Below are positions 8,571 through 18,411 of a DNA stretch of 64,000 nucleotides, piece after piece (positions within the stretch are counted from its first letter, which is position 1; each line of letters begins with the position of its first letter). The translations under genes were made by a program, and so were the position numbers. The notes beneath the pieces were generated by a model, which was given only the letters and a program-made list of their open reading frames with translations, did no database searches and was not told the DNA's origin. Source of the DNA: Paracoxiella cheracis (lineage in GTDB: Bacteria > Pseudomonadota > Gammaproteobacteria > Coxiellales > Coxiellaceae); the NCBI RefSeq assembly GCF_049348705.1, contig NZ_CP186485.1, positions 1,488,001 through 1,552,000 on the forward strand, written 5' to 3'.

Positions 8571-9776
8571 ATGTTTAATGTTCAATCAGAAATAGCATCT
8601 TTAAAAAAAGTGATGCTGCATCGTCCTGAGGAATCGCTAAAACGATTGACGCCAACAAATTGCAAAGATTATCTTTTCGATGATGTGCTGTGGCCACAAA
8701 AAGCAGGTGAAGAGCATGATGTGTTTGCTTCCATCTTGCGTGAAAATGGGGTGGAAGTTTATTTGCTGACGGATTTACTGCGCCAAACGTTAGTGAATCA
8801 GGAGGCTAAGGAATATCTCATTAATAATATGCTACTGCATGCCTACCATGGCTCTGTGGTTGAACATTTATTGCGAGAATTTTTTCTGCACTTACGCCCT
8901 GATGAATTAACGCGTGCATTGCTGGGTGGATTCACTGTTGAAGATGCGGGCTATCATCCGATGGGTTTGGCAACTCGTGTCGCGCATCCCGAAGATTTTA
9001 TTTTACCACCATTGCCTAATCATTTATTTACGCGTGATAATTCCTGCTGGATCGGTAATGGTGTTTCAATCAATTCCATGGCTTATCCTGCTCGACGACC
9101 TGAATCGATGAATCTCGCGACAATTTATAAATATCATCCCATGTTTTTAAGTGAAAAATTTAACATTTGGTATGACGGCAGTGATATCACACAACCGATG
9201 CCGAGCATCGAAGGGGGTGACGTGCTTGTCATTAGTGCTGACACAATATTAATTGGTATGGGTGAACGCACGAAACCACAATCGGTGGAAGCATTGGCAA
9301 AGGTGCTGTTTAAACACAATGTGATTTCTCGTGTGATTGCTATTGAATTACCCAAAGCGCGCGCTTCCATGCATTTAGATACCGTGATGACAATGATCAA
9401 TCACGATACGTTTTGTGTGGCTTTTCCAACGGATAATATACGTTCCTGGTCGATCACACCCGATTCGAATCAAAATGAACTTGTATTTACCGAAGAAAAA
9501 GATATGTTTAAAGCGCTCGCAAACGCATTAGGTGTTTCTAAGTTAAGACTCATTCATCCAGGTGGTGATAGTTTTGCCTTACAACGCGAGCAATGGACTG
9601 ATGCGAGTAATTTATTAACGATTCGGCCAGGTGTGGTGATTGCTTATGAGCGTAATGTAGAAACGAATGCAAAACTCCGTAAAGAAGGTGTCGAGGTGAT
9701 TACCATTCCGGGGTCTGAGTTAGGTCGTGGTCGCGGGGGCTCGCGCTGTATGTCATGTCCTATGTTGCGTGAATAA
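8571..9776 (+). CDS. arcA: Arginine deiminase
   Basis: About 401 residues from MFNVQSEIASLKKVMLHRPE; the frame is open further upstream but that overlaps arcB, and GCGGAG precedes the ATG at 8571. Conserved blocks of the guanidino-modifying fold are present: FTRDNSCWIG, EGGDVLVIS, MHLDTVMTMI, and the C-terminal RGRGGSRCMSCPML with the nucleophilic Cys. The enzyme converts arginine to citrulline and ammonia. It lies 10 bp after arcB and 37 bp before arcC, which completes a pathway yielding ATP and ammonia in the cytoplasm, useful for energy and acid resistance. Confidence 0.96.
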   Translation: MFNVQSEIASLKKVMLHRPEESLKRLTPTNCKDYLFDDVLWPQKAGEEHDVFASILRENGVEVYLLTDLLRQTLVNQEAKEYLINNMLLHAYHGSVVEHLLREFFLHLRPDELTRALLGGFTVEDAGYHPMGLATRVAHPEDFILPPLPNHLFTRDNSCWIGNGVSINSMAYPARRPESMNLATIYKYHPMFLSEKFNIWYDGSDITQPMPSIEGGDVLVISADTILIGMGERTKPQSVEALAKVLFKHNVISRVIAIELPKARASMHLDTVMTMINHDTFCVAFPTDNIRSWSITPDSNQNELVFTEEKDMFKALANALGVSKLRLIHPGGDSFALQREQWTDASNLLTIRPGVVIAYERNVETNAKLRKEGVEVITIPGSELGRGRGGSRCMSCPMLRE

Positions 9777-9813
9777 GATATAGTGTTATTAAACATGAAT
9801 CGGAGTTAATTCC

Positions 9814-10716
9814 ATGTTACTGGTTATTGCATTAGGGGGTAATGCGCTGCTACAGCGAGGTGAACCCTTAGAGTCAGATTTGTTGCGCAAAAACGTCAAG
9901 GTTGCAGCAACAGTTATTGCAAAAGCAGCAGAAGAACACGATATTGTGATTGCACACGGAAATGGTCCACAGGTGGGTTTGTTAGCATTACAAGCAGATG
10001 CCTATAAAAAAGTGCACCCTTATCCGCTTGATATTTTAGATGCTGAAAGCCAAGGCATGATTGGTTATTTATTGCAGCAAGAAATCGGCAATTATTTGCA
10101 ATCAAAATCGGTGGCAACATTGTTGACACAAGTTTTAGTTGATGCGAAAGATCCAGCATTTCAATCCCCGAGCAAGCCGATTGGGCCTGTGTATACTGAG
10201 TCGCAAGCCAAAGCGATTCAACAGGCACACGATTGGATCTTAAAACCGGATGGACAGTATTTTCGGCGCGTTGTTCCCTCGCCAAAACCGCAACATATTT
10301 ATGAATTGGATGCGATCAAACTATTATTACAAGCAAACACGATGGTGATTGCGGGTGGAGGTGGTGGCATTCCGTGCATTAAAACAGGAGATAAACAATT
10401 AAAAGGTGTTGAGGCAGTGATCGATAAAGATTTAACAGCGAGTTTATTAGCCCGACAATTAAAGGCAGAGTCGCTAGTTATTTTAACGGATGTTGATGCT
10501 GTTTATGAAAACTGGGGAACATCTGCAGCAAAAGCAATTCATAACATTTCATCAAAAACATTGCGGCAATATCAATTTGCAGCAGGTTCGATGGGTCCAA
10601 AGGTCGAAGCTGCTTGTCAATTTGTTGATGCAACGTTGCGACCCGTCATGATTGGTAAGCTCTCAGACTTAAATGAAATTCTAAAGGGTAAGGGAGGCAC
10701 ATTGATTACTCATTAG
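9814..10716 (+). CDS. arcC: Carbamate kinase
   Basis: 300 residues with the family start LLVIALGGNALL, the HGNGPQVGLL motif, AGGGGGIPCI, and VIDKDLTASLLA followed by LTDVDAVYENWG. It transfers phosphate from carbamoyl phosphate to ADP to give ATP and carbamate, the energy-yielding last step of the arginine deiminase pathway. CGGAGTTAATTCC precedes the ATG. Length and motifs are complete. It is the last gene of the arc cluster. Confidence 0.95.
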   Translation: MLLVIALGGNALLQRGEPLESDLLRKNVKVAATVIAKAAEEHDIVIAHGNGPQVGLLALQADAYKKVHPYPLDILDAESQGMIGYLLQQEIGNYLQSKSVATLLTQVLVDAKDPAFQSPSKPIGPVYTESQAKAIQQAHDWILKPDGQYFRRVVPSPKPQHIYELDAIKLLLQANTMVIAGGGGGIPCIKTGDKQLKGVEAVIDKDLTASLLARQLKAESLVILTDVDAVYENWGTSAAKAIHNISSKTLRQYQFAAGSMGPKVEAACQFVDATLRPVMIGKLSDLNEILKGKGGTLITH

Positions 10717-10732
10717 TTTAATACAAAAAAAA

Positions 10733-10784
10733 GAGGCCAAGAATCCATAGCGACATAGCATCGCTTATGAATATTCTAAGCCTC
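10733..10784 (+). terminator. Imperfect hairpin after arcC
   Basis: GAGGC at 10733-10737 pairs with GCCTC at 10780-10784, with an inner imperfect stem and a small AGCGA/TCGCT stem. There is no strong T run on either side, so termination is only suggested. The rest of 10717-10921 holds no gene. Confidence 0.4.
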
Positions 10785-10921
10785 ACTTTATCTCATTTTC
10801 CATAAAGATAAATGTAAAAGCCTGTTCGACTCAACGTTTGTAACAACCCTGTTTGAATAACATCCGGATGTTTATCAACGTGTCCTTATTGAGTTACTTG
10901 CTTTGGCTTGTCTAAGCTTGG

Positions 10922-11125
10922 TTATTTATTTTTCTTAAATGCTGCGAAAATAACCCACAAAGCACCTAAGCCGATGAGCACATAAATGGTACGTAACAAT
11001 GCAGGTACTTTACCAAATATGCCAGCAAGTACGTTGTAGTCAAACACACCCATGTATCCTGTGTTTAATCCTCCGATTAATAGCAGGACCAGGGCAATCC
11101 AACCAACTGTACCTAAGCTTTTCAT
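10922..11125 (-). CDS. DUF378 small membrane protein, second copy
   Basis: 67 residues, MKSLGTVGWIALVLLLIGGLNTGYMGVF, two membrane helices and a short Lys-rich tail FKKNK. It matches the DUF378 layout of the gene at 5473-5709 but lacks the Cys-rich end. An AAGGAGGA ribosome site lies upstream of the start on the minus strand. It faces away from arcC. Function unknown. Confidence 0.85.
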   Translation of the reverse strand: MKSLGTVGWIALVLLLIGGLNTGYMGVFDYNVLAGIFGKVPALLRTIYVLIGLGALWVIFAAFKKNK

Positions 11126-11234
11126 GGCTCGTCCTCCTTAAGTTGTTTATATTTAGTCCCTTATACCTGAACTTCCTCTCTTAATTATAGTAGAAAAATT
11201 GTACATACTTTACTTGTTGATTTACATGAATTTT

Positions 11235-11621
11235 TCATGCTTTGTAAGCAACTACATCTATTTCGATCTTGGCATCCACGACTAACGATGAGCAAACGGT
11301 TGAACGGGCTGGTGGGTTATCTCCAAAATGTTCGGCGAATACTTTATTGAAGCTCCAAAAATCTCGCTCGTCATCTAACCAAACATTAACTTTTACAACG
11401 TCTTTCATGGTGTAGCCATATTCTTCGAGGATTTTCTTGATATTTTCGATTGCTTGATGTGCTTGTTTGACGATGCCGCCACTAACGATTTCACCGTTTT
11501 CATCCATTGCCACTTGGCCTGAGACGTATAAAAAACCGCCTGCCTGGACTGCTTTAGAAAAAGGAAGTTTTTGTCCGCCTGCGCCGGATGAGCCCGATGA
11601 TCCAAATCGCTTAATTGACAT
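11235..11621 (-). CDS. RidA/YjgF-family reactive intermediate deaminase
   Basis: 128 residues with an unusual Gly/Ser-rich start (FGSSGSSGAGGQ), then the family core: PFSKAVQAGGFLYVSGQVAMDENGEIV, a QAIENIKKILEEYG helix, and the C-terminal PPARSTVC segment with the conserved Arg. RidA proteins hydrolyse enamine/imine intermediates released by PLP enzymes. It is transcribed divergently from the PLP enzyme at 11758 and is probably its helper. I leave the symbol blank because several RidA subfamilies exist. Confidence 0.88.
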   Translation of the reverse strand: MSIKRFGSSGSSGAGGQKLPFSKAVQAGGFLYVSGQVAMDENGEIVSGGIVKQAHQAIENIKKILEEYGYTMKDVVKVNVWLDDERDFWSFNKVFAEHFGDNPPARSTVCSSLVVDAKIEIDVVAYKA

Positions 11622-11757
11622 AAAAGCCTCGTATGAGTTGTAAGAGTTGTTTAGTTATATTGTAATTTAAAATATAGTCTGAACAAAGGCATTCAGTGCG
11701 TCAAGGTTGTGGCGAGCGTGATATAATCTCGTGTGAAACGTGATGATGAGGGGCTCT

Positions 11758-13059
11758 ATGAACATTGATGATCTAGAAAAAAGCTTAATCGATCCGTTAA
11801 CCAAAAACCTTCCGTCTATTGAAGGTGAGTTGCATCGTGATAAGATCGCTGCTCAACATTGGAATATATTGCGTGAAGACTTGCCATTACCGCTAGCTGT
11901 CTTGAGGCAATCAAAAATATTAAACAACGCCAAGTGGATGCAAAATTTTCTCTCGAAAACAGGTGTGTCAATTGCTCCACATGGAAAAACCACCATGAGT
12001 CCACAGCTATTTAAAATACAAATGGACACTGGAGCCTGGGGAATAACGATTGCAACCCTACAGCAATTGCGAGTTTGTCGTCACTTTGGTATTGATCGCA
12101 TTTTAATGGCAAATCAATTAATGGGTAGGAAAGCTATTCGCTCTGTGTTGAACGAACTCAAGCGCGATCCAAACTTTGAATTTTATTGTATTGTCGATTC
12201 TGTTGCCCATGTGAAAATGTTGCTTAAAGAGGCGCGTGAAGTAAATGTGGGTCGGCCGTTAAATTTACTGATAGAAATGGGTGTTGAAGGTAAACGAACG
12301 GGCTGTCGTTCTATTGATACTGCATTTGAAGTTGCTAAAGCTGTGAATCATTCCTTTCCACTGTTAGCATTGTGTGGTGTTGAATGCTTTGAAGGTGTGT
12401 TGGTATCCGATGATCCGCATCAAGATGCAGAAAATGTCTCGCATTTATTGGATAAGTCTTTCGAGTTAGTAAAAAAATGTCAGGAACACAAATTTTTTAA
12501 CACAGATAAAATAATCATGAGTGCAGGTGGTTCTGCGTATTTTGATATTGTATCGCGACAATGGTCAGAAAAACTGTTGGCCAAAAATATCAAGGTTGTG
12601 CTGCGAAGTGGTTGTTATTTAACGCATGACTCTGTGTTTTATCAGCGTTTATTTAGCTTATTAGAAGAGCGGGTGAGCCAAACAGAATCGCTTTCCGGAC
12701 AATTAGAGCCTGCTTTAGAGGTATGGGCGTATGTCCAATCTCGTCCAGAAAAAAACTTGGCGATACTCAATCTCGGAAAACGTGATTGTTCTTATGACAT
12801 TGATCTGCCTGTGCCAAAGCTTTGGTTTAATTCAAATCAACACAAATGGCCTGAAATAATATCTCATGAAGACTATCATATTTTTAAATTGGATGATCAG
12901 CATGGTTATATGCGCATACCAGTGTCATCTGAAATGAAAGTGGGTGATCTAATCGGATGTGGGATTTCGCATCCCTGCACAACGTTTGATAAATGGCGAG
13001 AATTGTTTCTAGTTGATGACAATTATAATGTTGTCTCCATGATTAAAACATTTTTTTAA
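11758..13059 (+). CDS. D-serine dehydratase/D-threonine aldolase-like PLP enzyme
   Basis: About 433 residues of the alanine-racemase-like PLP fold. The segment SIAPHGKTTMSPQLF carries the PLP lysine, WGITIATLQQLRVCRHFG follows, and late conserved residues include DQHGYM and the zinc-site-like CGISHPCTTF near the C-terminus, as in the DSD1/D-threonine aldolase group. Such enzymes deaminate or cleave D-hydroxy amino acids. ATG at 11758 is chosen because GAGGGG lies six bases upstream; another ATG at 11740 is possible. It overlaps in function with the D-aminoacylase 9 bp downstream and the RidA gene upstream, so a D-amino-acid breakdown role is likely. The exact substrate is not known. Confidence 0.85.
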   Translation: MNIDDLEKSLIDPLTKNLPSIEGELHRDKIAAQHWNILREDLPLPLAVLRQSKILNNAKWMQNFLSKTGVSIAPHGKTTMSPQLFKIQMDTGAWGITIATLQQLRVCRHFGIDRILMANQLMGRKAIRSVLNELKRDPNFEFYCIVDSVAHVKMLLKEAREVNVGRPLNLLIEMGVEGKRTGCRSIDTAFEVAKAVNHSFPLLALCGVECFEGVLVSDDPHQDAENVSHLLDKSFELVKKCQEHKFFNTDKIIMSAGGSAYFDIVSRQWSEKLLAKNIKVVLRSGCYLTHDSVFYQRLFSLLEERVSQTESLSGQLEPALEVWAYVQSRPEKNLAILNLGKRDCSYDIDLPVPKLWFNSNQHKWPEIISHEDYHIFKLDDQHGYMRIPVSSEMKVGDLIGCGISHPCTTFDKWRELFLVDDNYNVVSMIKTFF

Positions 13060-13068
13060 GAGAATTTT

Positions 13069-14532
13069 ATGGCAGCAGATCAACAACGGTATGATCTTAT
13101 TTTGCGTAACGGACTCATTGTGGACGGAACAGGTGCGTCAGCTATTAAAGGAGATATTGCTATAACAAATGGAAAAATTGTTAAGTGTGGCGAATTAAAA
13201 GATCTACAAGCGCGCTATGAAAAAGATGTTTCTGGTTTCATGGTGTGTCCTGGATTTATTGATGTTCATGCGCATGACGATCGTGCCATATTGTCCTCTC
13301 CCGATATGTTGCCGAAATTAAGCCAAGGTGTTACCACTGTGATTTCTGGAAATTGTGGTATCAGTTTGGCACCGTTAATTCTCGAACAAAAACCACCGCC
13401 GCCTTTAAATGTATTGGGTGATGAAAGTTGGTATCGATTTAAGCGAGTTGCAGATTATGTAGAGGCTGTTAATGAAACCCATCCTAGCATTAATATCGCA
13501 TTATTGATCGGACATTCCACGTTGCGCATGAGTGCAATGAAAGATCTCTCTAAAAAAGCAACTACGCAAGAAATCGATCTTATGCGGCAACGGCTACATG
13601 AAGGCTTAACCGTAGGAGCCATTGGTTTTAGTACCGGATTATTTTATGCCACCAATAAGGCAGCAGATATGCAAGAAGTGGTGGCATTAGCTGAATTATT
13701 GGCTGACATGGGAGGCGTTTACACCACTCACATGCGTGATGAATTTGATGGTGTGGAAGAGTCCTTAAAAGAATCCTTTGAAACAGCAAGGCTTGCTCAC
13801 GTACCGTTAGTGATTTCACATCATAAATGTGGTGGTCCTAAGAACTGGGGTCGCAGCGTCGATACGTTACGATTAATTCATCAAGCACAACAGCACCAAA
13901 AAGTAGGCCTGGATGTTTATCCATATATCGCAGGCTCAACTATTATCATTCCCGATTTAGTCGATGGAGTGATTCAAATTTTAATTACAGGATCATCGCC
14001 ACATCCTGAAATGACTGGGAAATATTTGAGTGACATCGCTAAGGAATGGGGTTGTAGTGAAAAAGAAGCGGCAAAGCGTTTGTTGCCCGGTGGTGCATGT
14101 TATTTTCAAATGGATGAGGGCGATGTGCGTCGTATTTTAAAATTCCCAAGCACTATGATTGGATCGGATGGATTGCCTCATGATTGTCATCCGCATCCTC
14201 GTTTATGGGGAGCGTTCCCGCGAGTGATTGGACATTATGCCAGAGATTTACAATTATTTACGCTTGAAGAGGCGGTGAGGAAAATGACGTCCTTGCCCGC
14301 AGAACAATTTGCTCTAAAAAATCGTGGTATTTTACGCGAGGGTGCTTATGCAGATATTGTGGTGTTTGATCCGAATACCATTCTTGATACCGCTACATTT
14401 GAAAATCCTACACAAACGGCGCGAGGCATTGAAATGGTGATCGTCAACGGAAAAATTGCATGGCAAGACGGCGTCGAAACCGGCGCCCGCTCAGGGTGTT
14501 TTATTCCTCAAGGGGTGCATCGGCACGAATGA
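13069..14532 (+). CDS. N-acyl-D-amino-acid deacylase (D-aminoacylase)
   Basis: 487 residues of the amidohydrolase superfamily: DLILRNGLIVDGTG, the metal motif GFIDVHAHDD (about residues 63-72), GVTTVISGNCGIS, the TTHMRDE segment, VISHHKCGG with metal histidines, and the late SDGLPHD motif with the catalytic Asp. Family members release D-amino acids from N-acyl forms using zinc. It follows the PLP enzyme by 9 bp, almost certainly in one operon, giving a path from N-acyl-D-amino acids to a keto acid and ammonia. All motifs and the length are normal. Confidence 0.92.
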   Translation: MAADQQRYDLILRNGLIVDGTGASAIKGDIAITNGKIVKCGELKDLQARYEKDVSGFMVCPGFIDVHAHDDRAILSSPDMLPKLSQGVTTVISGNCGISLAPLILEQKPPPPLNVLGDESWYRFKRVADYVEAVNETHPSINIALLIGHSTLRMSAMKDLSKKATTQEIDLMRQRLHEGLTVGAIGFSTGLFYATNKAADMQEVVALAELLADMGGVYTTHMRDEFDGVEESLKESFETARLAHVPLVISHHKCGGPKNWGRSVDTLRLIHQAQQHQKVGLDVYPYIAGSTIIIPDLVDGVIQILITGSSPHPEMTGKYLSDIAKEWGCSEKEAAKRLLPGGACYFQMDEGDVRRILKFPSTMIGSDGLPHDCHPHPRLWGAFPRVIGHYARDLQLFTLEEAVRKMTSLPAEQFALKNRGILREGAYADIVVFDPNTILDTATFENPTQTARGIEMVIVNGKIAWQDGVETGARSGCFIPQGVHRHE

Positions 14533-14596
14533 TGTAGGGTTCAAATAAATGTCTAATGCCTTGTTGCCGGTGCGATAAAGCTACAAGACATTTTAT

Positions 14597-14726
14597 AGAT
14601 TTCAATTGCTTGCCAGTATGAGAGGAGATTTGTGCTTTCGGCAAAAATCCTTAACGGTTAATTACGATATGAGATTCTCGCCTTGAGTTTTCCAAGTCTG
14701 TAGCTGAAGACGTTATCCTGTGATAA
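14597..14726. repeat. Decayed gene-start repeat, also found near 28352-28790
   Basis: 14597-14655 resembles 28720-28778 in the same direction, including TTTCAATTGCTTGCC and a GAGGAGATTT ribosome site before GTG/ATG. Here the frame VLSAKILNG stops after nine codons. 14692-14726 matches 28352-28387 in inverted orientation. This is debris of a duplicated locus. No intact gene lies between 14533 and the IS element. Confidence 0.55.
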
Positions 14727-15844
14727 GGCTTTGTTGCCTAACCTCACGGCTTTGTCTGTGTCGCAAAATTTAGGCGCAACGATAACTCGCCGGCATTCCT
14801 AGCCGTGTCATTTTATTTAACACACCACAACCGATCATTGATTCGATTTTTTGCCGTACAAAATCTCGAGCATGTAACGTACTACCCAATATTCTTTTGT
14901 AGCGTTGAATCGCCAACTCTGAATAATTCCGATAACCGTATTGTCTTATTCGTTGCCAAGCCATTCGGCCCAATGCTTTTAGTTGCTTAACATTACCATT
15001 ACGTTGTGTATGATTATTTTTATCATAAACAGCATCACTATCAGGCGGAATTATTATAGCGGCTCCTTTAAAGTAATTTGATAATATTTCATAAACAGGA
15101 TTCTTATCGTAGGCACCATCGGCGCTGACATGGCCCACTTTGCAAGTAAGTTGCTTTGATAACGTTGCAACGCTTTGGCAATCCGCCGTAAAGCGATCCG
15201 TTAAATCATTACCATGAATAATATGTTTATTATCAACGGCTATATGCAATTTACGCCAACTCCGTTTGGCTGATAATGTATATGTTTCCTGATGCCATTC
15301 ACCTCTGCCAAACCGTTTTAACCCAGTGGAGTCAAGGGCGATAGCCACAACGCTTTTATCTGCCGATTCCGTTTTCCTGTAACGAGGCGACTGAATAGTT
15401 AAAAGCGCTAACCGTTTTGACAAGCAACTGTAATCCGGTGATTTTATATTAAGGGCTTTCATCTTGAAAATTGAATTCATAAACCCTTGACATTGCCTCA
15501 ACGCTAAACGAAAAACTTGCCGAATTTCATGGCACGTAATGATCGCAAGATCCGTGAACTTTTGGGGTGCACCTTTGCCATCATACACACGATCTTTTTC
15601 ATACCACGAATGAATAATATCATCGGATATCCAGATTTCAATATTGGCACGATTGCGTAATGCATTATTATATTCACGCCAATTGCTCACCTTGTATTTC
15701 TGCTTGGGAATCGTCCAGCCTTTTTTGTTTGGATATTTATTTGGCATATGAACCGCCTTCTGCTTGAAAACCCTGGGGTGCTGATTATAATATAGACAGC
15801 AAAAATTACATAGATTGTTCATGTTTTAGTTAGGCAACAAAGCC
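14727..15844 (-). mobile_element. IS5-like element, intact copy (1118 bp)
   Basis: Ends are perfect inverted repeats GGCTTTGTTGCCTAAC / GTTAGGCAACAAAGCC. No direct repeat is visible at the flanks: the left side is decayed spacer and the right side is the inside of an IS4-type transposase, so this copy sits at a recombination junction. The second copy at 26307-27954 has exactly this length once its two inserted repeats are removed. Confidence 0.92.
14770..15747 (-). CDS. IS5-family transposase
   Basis: About 325 residues starting MPNKYPNKKGWTIPKQKYKV, with AAGGCGG upstream; the frame is open to 15822 but that would use the terminal region. DDE residues are seen in ALDSTGLKRFGRG (first D), SADGAYDKNP (second D) and YSELAIQRYKRILG (E, with the Y-R spacing of the IS5 group). 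The protein cuts and pastes the element. This is the only uninterrupted copy in the window and probably the source of mobility for the other. Confidence 0.9.
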   Translation of the reverse strand: MPNKYPNKKGWTIPKQKYKVSNWREYNNALRNRANIEIWISDDIIHSWYEKDRVYDGKGAPQKFTDLAIITCHEIRQVFRLALRQCQGFMNSIFKMKALNIKSPDYSCLSKRLALLTIQSPRYRKTESADKSVVAIALDSTGLKRFGRGEWHQETYTLSAKRSWRKLHIAVDNKHIIHGNDLTDRFTADCQSVATLSKQLTCKVGHVSADGAYDKNPVYEILSNYFKGAAIIIPPDSDAVYDKNNHTQRNGNVKQLKALGRMAWQRIRQYGYRNYSELAIQRYKRILGSTLHARDFVRQKIESMIGCGVLNKMTRLGMPASYRCA

Positions 15845-16198
15845 ATATTGTATTTTCATCATGCTATCCCAACAATTTGCTACCGACAAACCATCGCTAA
15901 TCGCATCGGTAATACTACTGTATTCACGTTCAAAGTATGGCGATTCACATAATTCTATGGGTGTTTTGCAGCGATGGCCATGGCTTGAAAGGGCATCGAG
16001 TAAATTCATATTGGCATCGCGTCGCGCGGGGAAGATGTTGTAGAGGAATGTACGGAATTGTTTTAGTTTTTCTGTCGCTAACATCGTTTGTTCCTTATTT
16101 TATTTTTTCGAACAAACGTTGTTTACAACGTAAAATTTTTTTTCGGTTTCTATGTCAAGCAATTTTTAATTATTTTTATAAATTTATCCAAAGTCCAA
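15845..16198 (-). mobile_element. IS4-type element remnant (left end only)
   Basis: The outer inverted repeat ending AAGTCCAA at 16198 and the first 74 or so transposase codons (MLATEKLKQFRTFLYNIFPA) are present. The rest has been replaced by the IS5-like element at a point within MMKIQYEHV. It truncates the ankyrin-like gene to its right. Confidence 0.9.
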
Positions 16199-16850
16199 TA
16201 TCAGAAGTACTGGCTTTTATTGCTCCCTCAATCAATTTCTCAACACACGCAGCGTGACCGTTTTGAGCGGCCGTGCGTATTGCATAGGCAAGGTCCTGCT
16301 CAAAGGACCCTGCTAATAACATTTGTTCTAGAAGGGCGTCTCTTCTATCAGAAGTACTAGCTTTTATTGCTCCCTCAATCAATTTCTCAATACACGCAGC
16401 GTGACCGTTTTGAGCGGCCACGCGTATCGCATGGGCAGGACCCCGCCCAGAAAGTTCTGCTAACAACATTTGTTCTAAAAGGGCATCTCTTCTATCAGAA
16501 GTACTGGCTTTTATTGCTCCCTCAATCAATTTCTCAATACACACAGCGTGACCGTTTTGAGCGGCCGTGCGTATTGCATGGGCAAGGCTCTGCCCAGGAA
16601 ATTCTGCTAACAACATTTTTTCTAAAACATCGTCTCTTTTATCGGAAGCACTAACTTTTGTTGCCCCCTCAATCAATTTTTCAATACACGCAGCGTGACC
16701 ATTTTGAGCGGCCAAACGTATCGCATAGGCAGGCCCCTGGCCAGGAAATTCTGCTAACAACATTTTCTCTAAAACATCGTCTCTTCTATCGAAAGTACTG
16801 GCTTTTATTGCTCCCTCAATCAATTTCTCAATACACACAGCGTGACCCAA
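16199..16850. repeat. 147-bp tandem repeats coding the 49-aa ankyrin-like unit
   Basis: The GAAGTACTGGCTTTTATTGC block recurs about every 147 bp (near 16205, 16352, 16498, then more divergent). High similarity of units suggests recent expansion by unequal recombination. Confidence 0.75.
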
Positions 16851-17179
16851 CGTTGCGGCTATAATTGTCAGTCCATTCCTGTCAGAATCTTTTAACGCTT
16901 CTACATCCAACTCTTTGAACAAGGCAGTAAAAAAACTTCGCGCTCTCGGGTATTTTTTTATGGCGCTTACTATAGCAGCCTCACCCTCGATATTTTTAGC
17001 GGATAAAATATCGTTTCTTAAAGGAGTGCTATCAATTAATTGCTTGTAAACACCACTCGTAATACACTCAATGCAGATGTTAAAAAAGTCATCCTCACTA
17101 GCCTGCTTATTAAAATCGAGAGCGTCTGTTAGCATCTCTACAAATAAATCTGCATTTATACTAAATGCATCCTTTAAAT

Positions 17180-17428
17180 CAAGCGTGTCGCGATGCTCGT
17201 GATAGATTATTGCCATCCCTGTCAATAATCGACTCGCAATACGCGACAACTTAAATAGCCGCGGACGTCCTCGTCGCCCGCGCTCCGCGACCTCACGGCT
17301 CGACTACGCACGGGCTCTCAAATGACTTGACGGCTCGTAAAGATTTTTTGCAGTCGCTTACGCTCGGCAAAAAATCCGAGCCTACCGCGGAATACGCGCC
17401 TTCGCTTCGCTCTCCATGGCGCGCATCG
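17180..17428 (-). repeat. 249-bp structured repeat, copy B
   Basis: Inserted in the ankyrin-like gene in the gene's sense direction. Left flank (element strand) CCCT, right ATTT. Excising exactly 249 bp joins SFFSYP to YLKDAFSINAD in frame. Confidence 0.93.
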
Positions 17429-18162
17429 AGGGATAAGAAAAAAAAGATGGTTTATAATATGCTTCGCTCTTTATCTTTAAAGGAGCATCTTGTCCAATAC
17501 CTTCATCTTTAAGAAATTTAAAGTACAGCAATTCCAATAAATTGGCGGGAGTCGTTGTTATGATTTCTTTGTGGATAAAATTTTCATTATAAAGCTTTTT
17601 AAATACGATTAGCTTCACCTTGCCCCAACTCATATCTCGGATAGTGCTTGTATCCTCCTCTATTAAAAAATAATCTGATACCGTTAAATACCTGTCTGTC
17701 GCATCATCGAAAAAGACTTTGTTCAGTATACTTACAATTTCATTGTAGTCATCAAACTGATAACCTTGCTCATCAGTCTTTTCACCAGAATAATGATTTG
17801 ATATCAAAGTCAGCAATTGCTCGCAAGCTAGTATAGGAATTGTAAAAGGAGTGAAATCTTGAAAAAAATTGTTTAATAAAGTCTGTTTAATAAAAAATGT
17901 GTTTAAATAACCATAATATGCAGCGTCCTTATTTCTAGGGCGGATAGCATATCCATTTATGCTCGCAATATTCGTGATAGTATTTTGAGCATGCACCTCA
18001 TTTGTTAAACGTGCAGCCGTCTTTGCAACAAGAGACTCTCTAATAAGCTGTAACAGCTCCAAAAAATTTTCAGGACGAGAAAAAGAAAGGATAACCTCAT
18101 TACATCTATCATGAAAACCAGCAGTACAATAAACAATTCCCTCAGATAATTTATCTATAATA

Positions 18163-18411
18163 CAAGCGTGTCGCGATGCTCGTGATAGATTATTGCCATC
18201 CCTGTCAATAATCGACTCGCAATACGCGACAACTTAAATAACCGCGGACGTCCTCCTCACCCCCGCTCCGCGACCTCACGGCTCGACTACGCACGGGCTC
18301 TCAACTGACTCGACGCCTCGTAAAGATTTTTTGCAGTCGCTTACGCTCGGCAAAAAATCCCAGCCTACCCCAGAATACGCCCCTTCGCTTCGCTCTCCAT
18401 CGCGCGCATCG
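18163..18411 (-). repeat. 249-bp structured repeat, copy C (diverged)
   Basis: The most mutated full copy, with several G/C changes in the middle. Left flank CATC, right TATT. Excision joins DTDSKAS to IIDKLSEGIVYC in frame, so it lies inside the ankyrin-like gene. Confidence 0.9.

Noticed and set aside
16199..16850. 147-bp tandem repeats as a CRISPR array
   Set aside because: The repeats encode a regular protein unit, have no short palindromic repeats with unique spacers, and no cas genes are near.
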